From positions 20,555,530 to 20,619,529 of the forward strand of contig OZ035962.1 of the NCBI GenBank assembly GCA_964034945.1: a stretch of 64,000 nt of DNA. The letters run 5' to 3'. Positions 44,614 to 55,943 of the stretch are shown here, one piece after another. A program made the translations under genes and the position numbers. A model generated the notes under the pieces. The model saw only the letters and a program-made list of their open reading frames with translations, was not told where the DNA came from and did not search any database. Each line of letters begins with the position of its first letter. The first letter of the stretch is position 1. Source of the DNA: Chrysopilus asiliformis. Taxonomy: Eukaryota > Arthropoda > Insecta > Diptera > Rhagionidae.

Positions 44614-45025
44614 AATACAGCACCAGAATGTTTGGAATTGATTTCCTCTTTTTCATCTGTCTGTCTCTCCGTCCATGAAAACGATAACTCTCGAACGAAT
44701 TGAGATATGGACTTAACATATTGCATTCTGATAAGAGGCTGGGCTAAAATCTTGAATGGAAAACATTGCATCATTCCTTCCGCGTCCTTTATGTTATATC
44801 CATAGAAATAGGTTTTTGCGATTTTCTCGAAAATGGTATGTTGCATGGAAAAATTAATGTAGGCAAAATGTGTCTAGATTATGATTTTACACAACTTTTC
44901 CATATATCAAAATGCAATCGAAACACTCCTTGTTTCATTCAAATGGAAAATTTCCAAAAAAAAAAAAATTGGGATTGTCTTCATATCAAGTTGACAATTG
45001 TGGCTTCTTTTATGTTTTTTTATTC
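44614..45025 (+). repeat. Family B-like repeat, head-to-head with the previous copy
   Basis: Carries a GTCT/GTCC run, 'gattttctcgaaaatggta', 'atgattttacacaactttt' and the ending 'tgacaattgtggcttcttttatg'. The two copies share the point near 44613, forming an inverted pair. Confidence 0.5.
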
Positions 45026-47015
45026 CAGTTTTCCTATCGTATATAACAACCCCTCTAAAAATGGGGGTCGTGACCCACCGGTTGACAAAAAGTGCCCCAA
45101 AATTTGAACCAAAATACTCGAAACCGGAAAAAAAAATTTCAAAAAACTTCAATATTCTAATCAAAAGGTAATATTGCCAAACAGGGAAGAGACTCAAATT
45201 CAACAAAGTGATAAAATTTATGATTATTTTACCGAGAATAAGAAATTATTTTTTTACGGTCGGTAAATTTAATACGAATTGATGAACTGCGAAAAAGTGT
45301 GAACAATTTGAGAGAGTGATAAAAATTAAATTTTACCTTTCCCCAACATGGGTTTAGAAGAAGGCATCAAATCAATGAAATTGATAAACTTGGGTAAATA
45401 TCCCCATTTACGAAGACGCGTGGTAATCAATCAATGAGGTCGAATGATAGCAGCTTGGTGAAAACATCAGACATCTTCATTGCGCGTAAATATCGATTTT
45501 TATTGAAAAGAATCAAAGTCAATTTATATTCGAAATTGATAATCATGGGAACCATTTGGAAGTATAACTTCTTTACCACGAATCCGAAACCCTGTTGCGT
45601 ATTAGTCAATTTATCAATCAATTTGTGAAGCGTTTAATACCGACAAAAAAAATTTTCTGAAGTGAATAATTCCTTTCAAGAGATCAATAAAAACTTCCAA
45701 ACGAACTATAAATCTTTCTCTAAGTTCTTGAGTTTCCCTTTTGCTAAGTGAAGTATATCTTACACAAATGAGGATTATTTAACGGGATAAGGGATAAGAA
45801 GCGAAAAACAAGGCATAAAATCCTGTTGGTTGGCATGGCGTATTATATCCTAGATACCACTTCAGGTTTAATGGCATTTAATTTGTTTTGCTGATTTGAA
45901 AGTCTAGTCATACATTTGCCAAAAAGATAATTTCTTATTAGAACCGCCCTTGTTATTACGTCGAATATTTCTAGATTGAAAGTTTGTTTGTGCTCGGATT
46001 ATAAGAAGCCAATCTATATAAATATATATTACTTATAATAGTATGATCATTGAAATTAATCATTTCTATTGTTTCAGTTGAAATTCATCCGCTTATCCAA
46101 AATTTTCTAGGTTCTATTCTCAATTGGGTAAAGCCACCCCTCCACCAATACCGTCAAACTTTTAGATATGATTAAATCGCCTCCACGGGTACTTGTAATC
46201 TTTGGAGACAAATTACAATTTTAAGTCGATAAAGTCACAAAAACTTTTCTGTCAAGCAAATGAAATTAATAATAGGAAACTCTTGTCATTAATTATACTC
46301 CCTTTAACAAATATTTCATTTTTAATCAAATGAAAATTTGTATGGTTGAAAATTTCGTTGTTTTAAACTTACTGATCAAAAATGAAGTCACATTCGATTT
46401 TATGTGGAATTTTTTTTTGCCTAGAACTCATGTATATTTTAAAATATTCGTTAAAGCTTATCTTGACTTTTTTATACGTTTTATTTAAAAAAAAACTTTT
46501 TAGTAACTACGAATGATATTAAAATATATAATATTATTAGTCAATTATTTAAATATGGTACATTTGTGAAAAAATGTGTGCATTTATTGTCTTAAAACCA
46601 GATATCTTAGGTAGTTTTTGGATTACCACAAGAAGATTGGCATCTAAATGCAAATTTTGTTCAAAAATATTAAATGGCATAATAAATGGTATTTGTTTGT
46701 TGCCCGAAATATAGAAAAAGGTACCTTGGATCGATTGTACCTTGGTTCGAGTGCCATTAAGGGTAAACCGCAAAAACATCCTCCTATGAATATTTGTGTA
46801 TTTCTATGCGAGTTTGCTCATCCTATTTCTTATCGTCGGCGAGTGTATTTGTGTCCACACACTATCAAATACTGTGTTCGCTACTAGAAACCATTTTTTT
46901 CTTAGATCCAGTCAGATAGCACTATTTGAATAAAACTGTAAATTACGCTATGGTATTTTCAGAAATACTATCTTGCCCAAAACGTGGGGATCATAAATTT
47001 GTGTGAATATTTTTT
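45026..47015. other. Gene-free interval
   Basis: About 2 kb, AT-rich. ORFs such as 45434-45628 and 46648-46887 show no domain, signal peptide or splice context. No paired terminal repeats recognised. Confidence 0.5.
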
Positions 47016-47017
47016 TA

Positions 47018-47935
47018 TTAGGTTGATAGCACTGTTTTTGACATTTACGCAAAAATTCATGACATTAGCTTGGTTCAAAAAAGCACATTCGGCGATTTTC
47101 ATAATGTCTGATTGTGTTGAGTAAAGAACTAGCATTAAATTTTGTTTGCGGAATGATATTTAGTCAACAGACACGTATAAAATGTTAGTACAGACCTCCG
47201 ATGACCAGTGTATGTCGAGAAAAAGAGTTTTTGATTGGTATAAACAATTCAAAGAAGGCAGGGAACGCGAGCGACCCGGACGACCATCAATGTCAATTAA
47301 TGAGAACAACGTCAATCAAATCTTAGAACTTGTGCTCAAAAACCTTCGATTAACATCTAGAGACTTTGTTCATATGATTGGCATATCAAAAGGATCGGTT
47401 AGCATAATTTAAAAAGACGTTTTGTGGCTTAGACGTGTCACATTTTGATTGGTTTCAAAAACTTTTTTCAGACTTTTACGCGAATTACGCGGAATTGCGA
47501 CCAATGTCGAACTGCAGCCTCAGTATTCGCCAGGGCACCAATTATGTATTCCGACGCGTCTCTGTCTTTCGACTTCGACGCAGCTTTTAACTCTTGACTT
47601 CGCCATATCAGCAGCTTCAAATTTCCTAGAATGACAGTTCGAATCACGTTTCGATTCATAGTGACGATTCCGCGAAATTTCAAGCTGCAGCTATGGCGAA
47701 GTCAAGAGTTAAAAGCTGCATCAAAGTCGAAAGACAGAGACGCGTCGGACTACATGATTGGTGCCCAGATTTAGGACCGTGTGACTTCTGACTATTCCCT
47801 AAACTCAAGGGATCGCTCCAGGGATACCGTTTCGAGACCATAGAAGAGATACAACGTGAATCGCTGCAAGCTTGAAAGGCTATTCCGGAAAGTGACTTTT
47901 TTCGTTATTCTTACAAACTTCTAATGTTTGTCATA
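47018..47935 (+). pseudogene. mariner transposon relic with broken transposase
   Basis: Begins TTAGGTTG after a TA (47016-47017), as in several mariner subfamilies. From the ATG at 47104 one frame reads MSDCVE, stop, RTSIKFCLRND, stop, TYKMLVQTSDDQCMSRKRVFDWYKQFKEG, then ERPGRPSMS and RLTSRDFVHMIGISKGSVS: the N-terminal helix-turn-helix region. After a further stop (TAA) comes KDVLWLRRV, then most of the catalytic core is missing. The end resumes with PQYSP, is cut by a fold-back element (47534-47765), and continues PDLGPCDF-stop-LFPKLKGSLQGYRFETIEEI. The 3' inverted repeat was not found. Confidence 0.85.
47534..47765. mobile_element. 232-bp fold-back MITE inside the mariner relic
   Basis: Long inverted arms starting GGCACCAAT and ending ATTGGTGCC, with a loop around 47628-47674. 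A CAG duplication flanks it (47531-47533, 47766-47768). Removing it and one CAG joins mariner PQYSP directly to DLGPCD in frame, which fixes the boundaries independently. Confidence 0.85.
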
Positions 47936-48129
47936 ATGTTTGTCAACCGCAAAGCTAATCAAATTTTCAGCTAATTCGGTTCAGTGGTTTAAGCGTTATT
48001 ATGTTGAATAACTTAAAAACATGTTTGTGGGGGGAATAAATGATTGTGGGGAAAAACGGGGGACTTTAGCAAAAAAATACATAGCCTATAACCTGACCAG
48101 AGGTGTAAGCAACATATAGGAAAAAATTG

Positions 48130-48220
48130 CATCGAAATCGGTCCAGTGGTTTTCAACCCAAGTCCGGACATACAGACAGACAGATAGACAGACAGACGTT
48201 GCCTTTTATATATATAGAGA
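48130..48220 (-). repeat. Helitron 5'-terminal fragment
   Basis: On the minus strand it reads TCTCTATATATATAAAAGG followed by GTCTGTC repeats and 'ccactggaccgatttcgat', the typical start of the Helitrons seen here. No matching CTAG end was found, so it is taken as a fragment. Confidence 0.45.
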
Positions 48221-48956
48221 TATATTGTCGATGTACAAGCAAAACACACTAAATAACTTTTTTAGGGTTTTGAGTTATCGTAACTATGTGAACGAGCTAC
48301 CGTTTCTCTATTTTTTGGTGAAAATCTGAAAGTCTCCCAATGTCACTCTTCGCCGGAATCAATTTTGTATTTTGAAACAAAGTCCAAAATTACATACATT
48401 TATTGCAAACTTACAATGTTTATACTGGATTTTCTCAAAACCAACATTATTGACTTAGTCCGTTTTGCCTGTACACAAACGATATTATAACTTATCAAAA
48501 ATATTTAGCCAGTTGACTCGCAAATAATAATGAAAATTAAATGTCAATCATCTTTACTATCTGAAATTAACAGAGTTTTAGTATTAATAAAATATTAAGT
48601 GAAATGGATTATTGATTAATTTTCGTTACAATAATAGTTCAAGTCAATTTATTAACTATTCTCATGTCTGCGGTTTTCAAATACAAAACCCTTAACGGTA
48701 CTTACGGGAAATTTAATTAACTTTTCATTGGCAGATTGCACATTTGGAATTCGAATATAATCCAACAATGTCTAGACCAAATAAAATAGAAAAGTGCTAT
48801 TTAATGGATATCTTTATTTTTTAAAATAATTTCAGTTACGACGGAACTTGTGGTTTGAAATTTGATTTCTGATTTTTCTCGGAAATATAAAGGTAACAAA
48901 AAAGAAAAAAAAGTGATATGAACTCGACGTCACCGATTACACAATTTTATATTTTA
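48221..48956. other. Gene-free interval
   Basis: No supported gene or repeat. Confidence 0.45.
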
Positions 48957-49237
48957 CTAGCTTGCATACCCGTCGTTGCCGGGTTAGGTTTTTCAATTTT
49001 TTTTTTTTGATGGTCTATGTTGGAGCTAAACTTCAGGCCAATCGGCTCGGTAGTTTCCCTGCGAAAGGGTAACATAGAGGAAGAGCTAAGTTTCGAGATC
49101 ACTTCACCCCCTCCCCCCCTTACTCCCCCCACCCCTCGCGCTACTTTTCTGTATGTCTATGTTGGAACCAGAACTACCACAGACACTCATGCCAAATTTC
49201 AAGTCAATCAGACAGACAGACAGACACCAACTCATTT
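48957..49237 (-). mobile_element. Helitron copy 2 (unoccupied retrotransposon target)
   Basis: Matches the Helitron at 1630-1849 plus 13225-13320. The minus-strand 3' end is CTAG at 48957 preceded by the hairpin CCCGGCAACGACGGG. Around 49165-49185 it has 'gaaccagaactaccacag' with a single AACT, showing the target before retrotransposon insertion. Its 5' end is replaced by family A at 49238. Confidence 0.75.
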
Positions 49238-49385
49238 TTATACCCGTATGGTTAAACCAAAGGGTATATTAACTTTGCCTTGCCGTTTGTAACGCCAAGA
49301 TCCCGTTATCACACACAAAAATAAATTACACCAGTGTGTTTAGAATGATAAAAAAAATTGAATTTTGCATGTCCGTCCGTCTGTC

Positions 49386-49416
<31 letters not shown>

Positions 49417-49801
49417 GGCGCGGATTGCGGGCGCACGGATTGAGCTAGAGACTTGAAAGTTTGCACAGATCCGTTTTTCGTAAAATGCGAGGCTAAGTTC
49501 GTTAATGGGCAAAAATGGACCATTAGGGGGGGTACCCCCCATACGAACGAAATCGTTTTTTGTGAATATCTCAAAATATGTGCATCTTATCAAAAAAGTG
49601 CAAGAACAAAAGTTATTTAGGATATAATTCTACTTAAAACTACCATACATTAAAATCCGAGTTGAATAAATTTAAAAAAATCTTATTGGTAAGTTTGACT
49701 CAAAGTGGAATTTTGGTACAACTGTTCGAATTTTGATACGAATATCACCATACGGGTCTCCAATGATTGCCAGATTGGCAATTATAGCTTTTGTTATGTT
49801 T
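49238..49801 (+). repeat. Family A (mini-me-like) repeat, copy 5
   Basis: Full order of landmarks with the (GTCY)n run at 49372-49417. It joins the truncated Helitron at 'ctcattttta|taccc'; the rest of the Helitron does not follow at the other side. Confidence 0.75.
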
Positions 49802-50040
49802 ATTCATCCGTAAGATTCTTAGCTGGACGAAACTCAAACATTGGCGTTTATCACCACCTCTCATACCATACCATTCGCCAAGAAAATTTGGTTTGAAAGG
49901 ACCAGTGTTGCAGAGTTATAGTCGAGGGGTAATTTTATTGAAAGCGTTGGAAGCGACAAACAAATACAACCCCATTTGATACCACTACCTCAAACGTAAA
50001 AGCTCGAATTCGTATTAATGGACAGCGAATTTACTTAGAG
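49802..50040. other. Short interval between repeats
   Basis: No gene supported; overlapping short ORFs only. Confidence 0.4.
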
Positions 50041-50201
50041 TCTGTTCACATTGGTCGAAATAGTCCGCCTAATTCTGACAGAAACTTGCAACATTTAGGC
50101 AAGGTGAGGAAGTGGGACTGAGCCCCACTTCCTCACCTTGCTCTAATGTTGCCAGTTTCTCTCAGAATTAGGCGAACTATTTTAACCAATCTGAACATGG
50201 T
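50041..50201. mobile_element. 161-bp fold-back MITE
   Basis: Almost entirely a hairpin: arms 50041-50115 and 50126-50201 pair through 'caaggtgaggaagtggg' and complement. Ends are TGTTCA[C/G]ATTGGT, and a 7-bp CTTAGAG duplication flanks it (50034-50040, 50202-50208). Confidence 0.8.
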
Positions 50202-50390
50202 CTTAGAGACGAACTTCATTATGTGTGCCAAGAATCAGACGGCAGAGCTATAAATGAAGCGTAGCCACATGTAAAAAAATTAACAAAAGTAAATTTTATA
50301 AACTGTAGTAAAATATCAGTTGTGATCAACACAAAACTTTCCTCTGCAATATTTAATTTTGGAAAAAAATCTGTAAAAAACAATAAGATA

Positions 50391-51384
50391 GGGTCAGGTA
50401 GGATTAAGTGGTCCGTAGGGAGAAGTGGTCCACCACCAATTTTATTAGTAATAGTGACATTAGAACAGAATATTCAAATCTCATGGGTTGCTCTTGATGA
50501 CAGCTTGTTTATACCCGTATGGTGAAACCAAAGGGTATATTAACTTTGCCTTACCGTTTGTAACGCCAAGATCCCGTCATCGCACAAAAAAATGAATTAC
50601 ACCAGTGTGTTTAGAATGATAAAAAAAGTTGAATTTAGCATGTCCGTCCGTCTGTCCGTCCGTCCGTCTGTCCGTCCGTCCGTCTGTCCGTCTGTCCGTC
50701 TGTCTCTCTGTCTGTGGCGCGGATTGCGGGCGCACGGATTGAGCTAGAGACTTGAAATTTTGCGCAGATCCGTTTTTCGTAAAATGCGAGGCTAAGTTCG
50801 TTAATGGGCAAAAATGGACCATTAAGGGGGGTACCCCCCATACGAACGAAATCGTTTTTTGTGGATATCTCAAAAACGGTGCATCTTATCAAAAAAGTCC
50901 AAGAACAAAAGTTATTTAGGATATGATTCTACATAAAACTCCCATACATCAAAATCCGATTGGAATAAATTTTAAAAAATCTTATTGGAAAGTTTGACTT
51001 CAAAGTGGAATTCTGGTAGAACTGTTCGAATTTTGATACGAATATCACCATACGGGTCTCCAATGATTGCCAGATTGGCAATTATAGCTTTTGTTATGTT
51101 TTTTATTAGTCATTGAAGTGTGCAAACGTATATTTACTCACTCTCACAGACCAATGCCAAAAAAAAACAATTCACCCTACCATTTTGAAAAAATCGAAAA
51201 ATCAAAGTTTTCGATAAATGCCTCAAAATTAAATTTAATGTCAAAAAGTTGGCAATCTGTGAATGCAGAAAGTTAGCTTAGGTCCTGCGCTTGCGATTTG
51301 TCTATCTTATCATGCAAAAACTCCAATTTTTGACCATTTTATGCCCATTAATAAAAACGTGGACCACTTCATCCTACCTGACCC
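50391..51384. mobile_element. TA-flanked MITE I, split by family A
   Basis: Ends GGGTCAGGTAGGAT[T/G]AAG and onward (24 bp with one mismatch), TA flanks (50389-50390, 51385-51386). Without the family A insertion it is about 400 bp. The type of end and TA duplication suggest Tc1/mariner or pogo mobilisation. Confidence 0.78.
50511..51104 (+). repeat. Family A (mini-me-like) repeat, copy 6
   Basis: Full-length copy inside MITE I, with the longest (GTCY)n run of the family (50641-50716). The insertion point is a T-tract (cagcttgttt | ttttattag). Confidence 0.78.
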
Positions 51385-51469
51385 TACGTAGAAACCGTGA
51401 AAGGAAAAAATGGAGGAAATGTTATTTTCTTTAACATTTTCCTCTAGGGCGCATTTTTCAAATGAAAAA

Positions 51470-51700
51470 TTTCCAAAAATCTGTATTTAAGAAAGATGAT
51501 ATACCTAGCCCACCGCGTTCTCGAATTATTTAAGATACGTAAAACGTACAGACTGACAGACAGACAGTTTCACGGACATCCTCATAATGTAGCCTGAAAC
51601 AGTTCTCGTACTGATCAGAAATTTTCTACCTACCCTCGCGTTCGAGTCGGTCTCCGTCATGAATACAATACTTTCCCTCTATAGCGGAGGAAAGTAAAAA
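51470..51700 (-). repeat. Family D repeat, copy 2 (inverted)
   Basis: Contains 'gttctcgaattatttaagat', a GACA run, 'ctcgtactgatcag' and 'gagtcggtctcc', complements of family D at 54340-54480. Confidence 0.55.
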
Positions 51701-52418
51701 TTAATAAATGTGTTTGCCACCTAAAAAATTAAAAATTGGTTTGACTTTAATTAAGTCATAAAATTCAGTTCTTGAGTTTCGTAGATGATCCCAAGACTCC
51801 AGGCGAGAAACTTTAATGCGTATCACGCCCTCCTTATGAGCCAAATTCAATTATACGAAATGATCCAAACGAAAAGTACAGAAAAGAAGAGGAATGAAAA
51901 ACTAGAGGAAATGATAATAAACACATGTAAGGCGTTCGAATACGCCTGCAGAAAAATGGCCTAGCCGATTGCGAATTTTGGTCACGTTCATATGGACAAT
52001 CTGTGTTTGGGACGTTCAAGTTTTTGTCAATGAAGCTTTATCTCATATTTTTAAATCTAAATACAGGAATACAAATACTAGAAATATATACCAGGCATGA
52101 AAGATTCCGGAGCCTTAAAGAAAATTTATTGTAACTTTACATGGAAAAGTTTTATTCGTTTTCTTTTCAGGGTGTTTGAAAAATATCGGTTGGATACCGA
52201 ATATTTCAAATTCGATTCATTTTGCATTGCGACATCGTCAGGATTGATAATTTGAAAGCGTGTTTGAAAATATTGCTAATCTACATGTGTGCTTAAATGA
52301 ATAATATAAGGTTGTGTGCTTGTTTTAAAATGGACATCCAAAGGAGTCTCCACACGTTCAATGTTTATTGACAATTTTACTTGAATGACTTGTAATAAAA
52401 GATGTTCAAACTAACTAA
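51701..52418. other. Gene-free interval
   Basis: No supported gene or repeat; short ORFs only. Confidence 0.4.
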
Positions 52419-52732
52419 AGCTAGCATCAGACGAGCACACAAAACCTTAACACGTGTGATGACTGACGTAATTTTGACGTCACAAAATTGTAACACCAGT
52501 TAACACCGTCTGATAACTTAAATTGTGACAGAATTTTTGTTTACACACCGTGTGATAACCTGTGTTACGACAATTTTTTTGACGTGTGTTAAACGAACTT
52601 TGCCTCCGTCTGATAACCTTGTGTAAAACGTGGTATGTGTTTTGACATTTTTCGGACTGTGTTAAGATTGTGGGAAAATGTCCCAATGTGTAAACTGGCA
52701 TGAATTCGTGCCATTTCACACGCACTGTGTTA

Positions 52733-52971
52733 TAGCGAATATCTTAAAAACGGTGCATCTTATCAAAAAAGTGCAAGAATAAAAGTTGTTTAGGATATGA
52801 TTCTACATAAAACTCCCATACATCAAAAGCCGATTCGGAGAATTTTTAAAAAATCTTATTGAAAAGTTTGACTTCAAAGTGGAATTTTGATACAACTGTT
52901 CGCTGTTCGATTAAACTTCAAATAATGCCATATCACCAAACGGGTTTTCAATTATAGCTTTTGTTATGTTT
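52733..52971 (+). repeat. Family A repeat, copy 7 (truncated)
   Basis: Only the second half of family A is present, from 'aaaaacggtgcatcttat' to 'attatagcttttgttatg'; the (GTCY)n half is missing. It interrupts the transposase frame. Confidence 0.7.
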
Positions 52972-53243
52972 CTATCTGCGACTTCACCAATTGTTAGTAA
53001 ATTATCGAATTGACCGGCCGACATCCGTAAGAAATTCCGATACAATTCGGGTTCTTCAGAGCGCAATTCCACCATCAATTTGGCAAAGAAACCCTCCTTC
53101 TCGCGACGCGACACCCAATCCTTTGTCCAACAACTGCGCTTTCGACCCATTGACTCGTCGTCGTCGTCGTAGTCACTGCTTTCCACAATATAGGCTGCCA
53201 AAATCGCCATATCCATCATCTCCTCATATTTCCTTTTTGACAT
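52911..53243 (-). pseudogene. Harbinger transposase N-terminal fragment fused to family A
   Basis: The 110-codon frame begins MSKRKYEEMMDMAILAAY, has an acidic linker, then SCWTKDWVSRREKEGFFAKL, LRSEEPELYRNFLRMSAGQF and DNLLTI. This matches the N-terminal region of PIF/Harbinger transposases (W-x-x-x-W-x-x-R...Y-x-N-F-x-R-M...F-x-x-LL). After about residue 91 the frame runs into the family A copy. The DDE catalytic domain is absent. Confidence 0.8.
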
Positions 53244-53667
53244 TTTAATTTTATTTTATTTTTCTTCACAAATTGAAAATACCGCACAATTGCTTGTCAA
53301 AATTGCTTGAGAAAAATACACAAAATGTCAGAGAGCTATCACACCGTCTGATAGCAAATCAGTGTGTCAGACGATTTCGACTGCTGTCACACGTCTTCCA
53401 TCATCACACCTTTTGAGACGTTTCACTCCGTCTGATAACTACTCAATCTGCGTAACACAGTGTGTAATTGTGTGACAAAATTTCGTGGGAAGACTAGCGA
53501 CGTTAACACGTTTTGGGACAAAAATCCGATTGTGTGGAAAAAAATTTCACACCGTCTGATAGCAACACTTTTCAAGTGTAAGGACGTGTCGTGTCAGATG
53601 TGTTTGAAATGTGACGTCAGTCATCACACGTGTTAAGGTTTTGTGTGCTCGTCTGATGCTAGCTTAA

Positions 53668-54334
53668 GTCCAATAATGTTGCCTATAGCTCCGTTATTTA
53701 TTTTATCCTGCTGGCGGAGGTACCAGCAATTTAACAGGCGTCTAAAAAGACTGCCAGAATGTTAATGAGAAAAAGACGAACTGCTCAATTAAAGCGTAAG
53801 TTTAATTCTGAATTCTTCCTAGAGCTAATACGGCTTTTATAGGCGCCGCTTTCTTATTTACAATATTGCACATAATTCTACAAGTGCCCTAATTCTTAAA
53901 TACATAATTACTTTCTTAAATGTTAAGTAAACTTTTTCTCACGGTGCACTTTGTTGTCTTAGGTTCGAAATCATAAATTATCAAATCGTCAATTGTGTCA
54001 TCCGAATCAAATTTCATCTTCGATTTGAATGCACTTGACTACCGTATGCTTGTGGACTTTATGTTGAGTCATGAAGTTCACAGCACGAGTAACCCATTGC
54101 ATGCATACTTATGGTCATGTCATAATTTGTCATCGATTGTTTGTTTTGTTTTTAATTTACGATTTCGATACCATTACAGACTCATGTTTTAAGTAACATT
54201 GAACGTTTGGATGCTCTTCAATGTTACGTGTGGAGGCAATTTCCATCAATGTTACTTGACGAAAATTTTCATCAATAATACTTGTCAAGTAATATTGAAC
54301 GTGTGGAGGCTCCATAAGAGTTTTTATTTTCCTG
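53668..54334. other. Gene-free interval with short repeated motif
   Basis: Positions 54190-54312 contain 'aagtaacattgaacg', 'caatgttacgtgtggagg', 'caatgttacttgac' and 'aagtaatattgaacgtgtgg', direct and inverted variants of one motif. No gene supported. Confidence 0.5.
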
Positions 54335-54960
54335 TTTTATAGAGGAAAACTAGTGTCCATGAATGGAGACCGACTCGAGAACGGGGGCAGATATAAAATG
54401 CCTGATCAGTACGATATCAGTTTCAGGGAAAATTATGCGGATGTCCGTGCATCTGTCTGTCGATCTGTTTTTAAGAGAATGCGTTTAGCTAGCGACTTGA
54501 AATTTTTCGTGAATTAGTTTTACGAAAACCGTAGTTTTCTATCAACTTTTGGAAAAGTAACGGTAACTCCTTTCATTATTCCGACCATCCTGAGCTTTGC
54601 TTCGGCATTAACGGGTCTTCCCTTAAGCTCTGGCTGAAACGATAAAAAAACCTATAACGGGTACCTCCCATACTTTTTTTTTAAATACAGTTTTTTGAAA
54701 GTTTATCGAAACCTATGCGTTTTTGGGAAAAATGAATATAACAAAATTCAAAGGATAAAAAATGTTCCACATGTATTTTTGTATCTCCAATTTTTCAAGA
54801 TATTTGGAAAAAAATCAAGTTTTTGAAGATTTCTAGAAAACTACGCGTTATTATGAAAAAATGCTTATAACTTAATTCAAAGAAAAAAAAGTTTCATACA
54901 ATTTTTCTTTTAACGGTTTTTAAGTATCTTTAACGGTTCTCAATATGTTTGAAAAAATAT
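54335..54960 (+). repeat. Family D repeat, copy 3
   Basis: Full-length family D: 'gaccgactcgagaacggggg', 'tgatcagtacgat', a short GTCTGTC run, 'agctagcgacttgaaattt', 'aacgggtacctccc' and repeated poly-A/T blocks. An extra ~75 bp is inserted near 54570. Confidence 0.6.
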
Positions 54961-55137
54961 CATTTTTTACATAATTTTTCCGAAACTGATTCCTGCCAAG
55001 AAATAATTGCAGCCAAGGACAAGAAGCTTTTTGTTCAAATTTATGGCAAAGACAATACAATTTTGTGGCCAGCAGAGGCTGAATTGCCAATTTTAAAGCC
55101 CGGCATGGCTTACTATCACTAATTTGTAGTGAAATTA

Positions 55138-55567
55138 AGCGAGAACTCCAATTGGGTAGAGGCAGCAGCAGAGGCAGAAGCAGAACTTTAGAACACATAG
55201 CGTCTTATGTGTTTAGCTCCAATAAAGCAGCAGCAGAAGCAGTGGCAGAAGCAGAAACACATTTTAGCTCTAATATCTAAATTTCTGCTTTCAATTTAAC
55301 CTCACAAATCGTTGTTGATATTTTTTGCATATATGGACGGAAGTAAATATTTGTAATACTTGAAATGGAGGAGAAATTAATTGAATACTTCAAAAACAAC
55401 AAAATATTATACGACAAATCATGCCGCGGATATAAATACGTACAACATTTTGACAGGTTTCTGCTATTTTCGTCAGAATTCAAATTTCATTGTGGGACAG
55501 AAAGCAGATTCTGCTTCTGCCACTGCTTCTGCCTCTGCTGCTGCCTCTGCTCAATTGGAGTTCTCCC
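55138..55567. mobile_element. Harbinger-type MITE L carrying a MADF fragment
   Basis: Inverted ends GAGAACTCCAATTG followed by AGAGGCAGCAGCAGAGGC repeats on both sides; TTA lies on each side (55135-55137, 55568-55570). The interior encodes the start of a MADF domain. It directly abuts MITE J. Confidence 0.6.
55365..55450 (+). pseudogene. MADF domain N-terminal fragment
   Basis: The frame MEEKLIEYFKNNKILYDKSC, RGYKYVQ resembles the first helix and loop of MADF domains (L-I-x-x-x-x-x-x-x-x-L-YD-x-S-x-x-x-Y). The second half is absent. It is a second MADF piece in a Harbinger-like element in this window. Confidence 0.55.
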
Positions 55568-55570
55568 TTA

Positions 55571-55943
55571 GCGCGATATTACACACGGCAACTTTCGGGC
55601 TTATTTAAGCCGGCAACTTTTGGGCTTAATAAGCCAATGTGCTTACATTTGTGGCTTAAATAAGCCAATCCTGTTTGCATATGCTACACAAGTTTACATG
55701 GGTGTGTGTGGACTCAAACCATTGAAATTGCTGCTGCTCATATACTTCCCAAGATCTTTACCTGCTGACGGTCAGAACGAAAATCATTTCTGCCTACTAC
55801 TTTTCACAAACCGGTTCACACGTTTTGCATGTATACAGATTGTCGATAAGCCATGATTTCGAGTGGCAACTTTTCCCTCCTCAGTCGTTTCTCCCAAAAA
55901 TCGGCTTAAGCAAGCCCGAAAGTTGCCGTGTGTAATAACGCGC
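55571..55943. mobile_element. 373-bp Harbinger-type MITE J
   Basis: Terminal inverted repeats GCGCG[A/T]TATTACACACGG and onward (~30 bp, few mismatches), flanked by TTA (55568-55570, 55944-55946). Interior rich in 'aagccgg'/'cttaaataagcc'. No coding frame. Confidence 0.8.

Larger units (their letters stand above)
52419..53664 (-). mobile_element. PIF/Harbinger derivative with truncated transposase
   Basis: Terminal inverted repeats of at least 50 bp with no mismatch seen, starting AGCTAGCATCAGACGAGC, flanked by TAA (52416-52418, 53665-53667), the classic Harbinger duplication. The motif CCGTCTGATA[A/G]C or a close variant recurs at least six times in the subterminal regions. The minus strand carries the N-terminus of a Harbinger transposase; a 3'-part family A copy sits inside. 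Confidence 0.88.

Noticed and set aside
54920..55198. 92-codon leucine-rich minus-strand ORF and the plus-strand reading LFVQIYGKDNTILWP
   Set aside because: The plus-strand reading looks more protein-like than the minus one, but no family could be named and stops follow shortly, so no gene is claimed.
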